DNA of 64,000 bases from Microbacterium sp. Clip185 (GTDB lineage: Bacteria; Actinomycetota; Actinomycetes; Actinomycetales; Microbacteriaceae), in NCBI RefSeq assembly GCF_028743715.1, contig NZ_CP117996.1:496001-560000 (forward strand), read 5' to 3'. Positions within the stretch are counted from its first letter, which is position 1. The number at the start of each line of letters is the position of its first letter. Shown here piece after piece: positions 63,594 to 64,000 of this stretch. A program made the translations under genes and the position numbers. Below the pieces are notes generated by a model. The model did not search any database. It was not told where the DNA came from and saw only the letters and a program-made list of their open reading frames with translations.

Positions 63594-63911
63594 TCAGGCG
63601 ATCGTCACCGCGGTGCCGTAGGCGCAGACCTCCACGCCACCGGTGTCGCCGTAGTCGTTCGTCTCGAACCGGAACGCGACGACCGCATTCGCGCCCTTCT
63701 GCTGCGCCTCCGCGGCGAGGCGTGACAGGGCCTCGGTGCGGGTCTCCTGCAGCAGCTCGGTGATGCCCTTCAACTCGCCGCCGGCGAGAGCCTTGAAAGA
63801 CGCGCCGATGTTCGAGCCGATATGGCGCGAGCGCACGGTGAGGCCGAAGACCTCGCCGTGCACCTCGGTGATCGTGCGGCCGGGGATGTCGTTCGTCGTG
63901 ACGATGATCAT
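63594..63911 (-). CDS. YbjQ/DUF74-family protein
   Basis: 105 residues. MIIVTTNDIPGRTITEVHGEVFGLTVRSRHIGSNIGASFKALAGGELKGITELLQETRTEALSRLAAEAQQKGANAVVAFRFET covers the family's conserved glycine-rich and ARxxAL-like region almost completely. The family forms pentameric rings; its function is unknown. TAGGGT lies seven bases before the ATG at 63911. Confidence 0.93.
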   Translation of the reverse strand: MIIVTTNDIPGRTITEVHGEVFGLTVRSRHIGSNIGASFKALAGGELKGITELLQETRTEALSRLAAEAQQKGANAVVAFRFETNDYGDTGGVEVCAYGTAVTIA

Positions 63912-64000
63912 GCGCCACACCCTAGGGCAGGCCCTCCCGCATCCGACAGGGTCCTCGGCGCGCCGCGCGGCGGGGTGAGCAGGGTGTGAGGATCCGCCGG
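63912..64000. other. Unassigned right edge of the window
   Basis: Apart from the TAGGGT element of the YbjQ-type gene I see no gene start, hairpin or repeat in these 89 bases. Confidence 0.5.

Overview
The window comes from a high-GC Gram-positive chromosome, very probably of the family Microbacteriaceae and plausibly Microbacterium. The reasons are dense GC-rich coding with frequent GTG starts, very frequent ggatgcgg/ccgcatcc words, LPXTG/LAXTG wall-anchored proteins, Lsr2, SoxR, many lipoproteins, and a pervasive promoter style in which a -10 hexamer is followed by exactly six bases and then the start codon (leaderless mRNAs). The genus is an inference; no rRNA is present.

Layout. 1-10.2 kb is housekeeping: the tail of an LALTG surface protein, phosphoglucomutase (pgm), prephenate dehydratase (pheA), a luciferase-like oxidoreductase, a lipoprotein, photolyase, a diacylglycerol-kinase-type lipid kinase, seryl-tRNA synthetase (serS) and a HAD phosphatase. 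At 10.2-13 kb a tRNA-Ser(UGA), whose 3' end and terminator are duplicated 150 bp downstream, borders a small, less GC-rich set of accessory genes (unknown protein, Lsr2, two tandem paralogous lipoproteins, a 48-codon ORF). At 13-16.4 kb lies a wall-anchored family 9 glycoside hydrolase preceded by a two-copy CelR/CebR-type operator.

16.4-25 kb is an envelope region: a FtsX-type ABC exporter, then a five-gene operon (OmpA-domain lipoprotein with an eightfold YGDGSG repeat, DUF3060 lipoprotein, DUF4190 membrane protein, response regulator, histidine kinase), then two LytR-CpsA-Psr ligases. 25-30.2 kb holds a YoaK-like protein, tRNA-Ser(GCU), small membrane and lipoproteins, a 5'-truncated MFS gene, a DUF808 protein and a regulator with two LuxR DNA-binding domains in tandem.

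30.2-35.5 kb carries a tripartite tricarboxylate transporter (tctCBA) divergent from a CitA/CitB-type two-component system. It is followed by glutamate decarboxylase, a TetR regulator, an orphan P-loop ATPase and an acetyltransferase.

39.3-52.4 kb is a complete-looking glucuronide utilisation locus: a family 5 ABC importer (one gene fuses permease and ATPase), a LacI regulator, uronate isomerase, fructuronate reductase, beta-glucuronidase, mannonate dehydratase and a gluconokinase. Matching palindromic GCAACCGGTTGC operators precede the importer and the isomerase. The locus is bracketed by two nearly identical 79-bp palindromic repeats that also encode the C-termini of the adjoining genes.

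52.3-64 kb is mixed: an isoprenylcysteine-methyltransferase-like protein; an alcohol dehydrogenase-like reductase divergent from a MarR gene that starts an ABC operon; an MFS exporter divergent from soxR; and YaeQ, Nudix and MFS genes. Last comes a compact regulatory cluster in which a MarR-type gene and a DUF7882-type gene converge and share a TTAACTA motif. No CRISPR array, prophage, IS element or complete mobile element was found.
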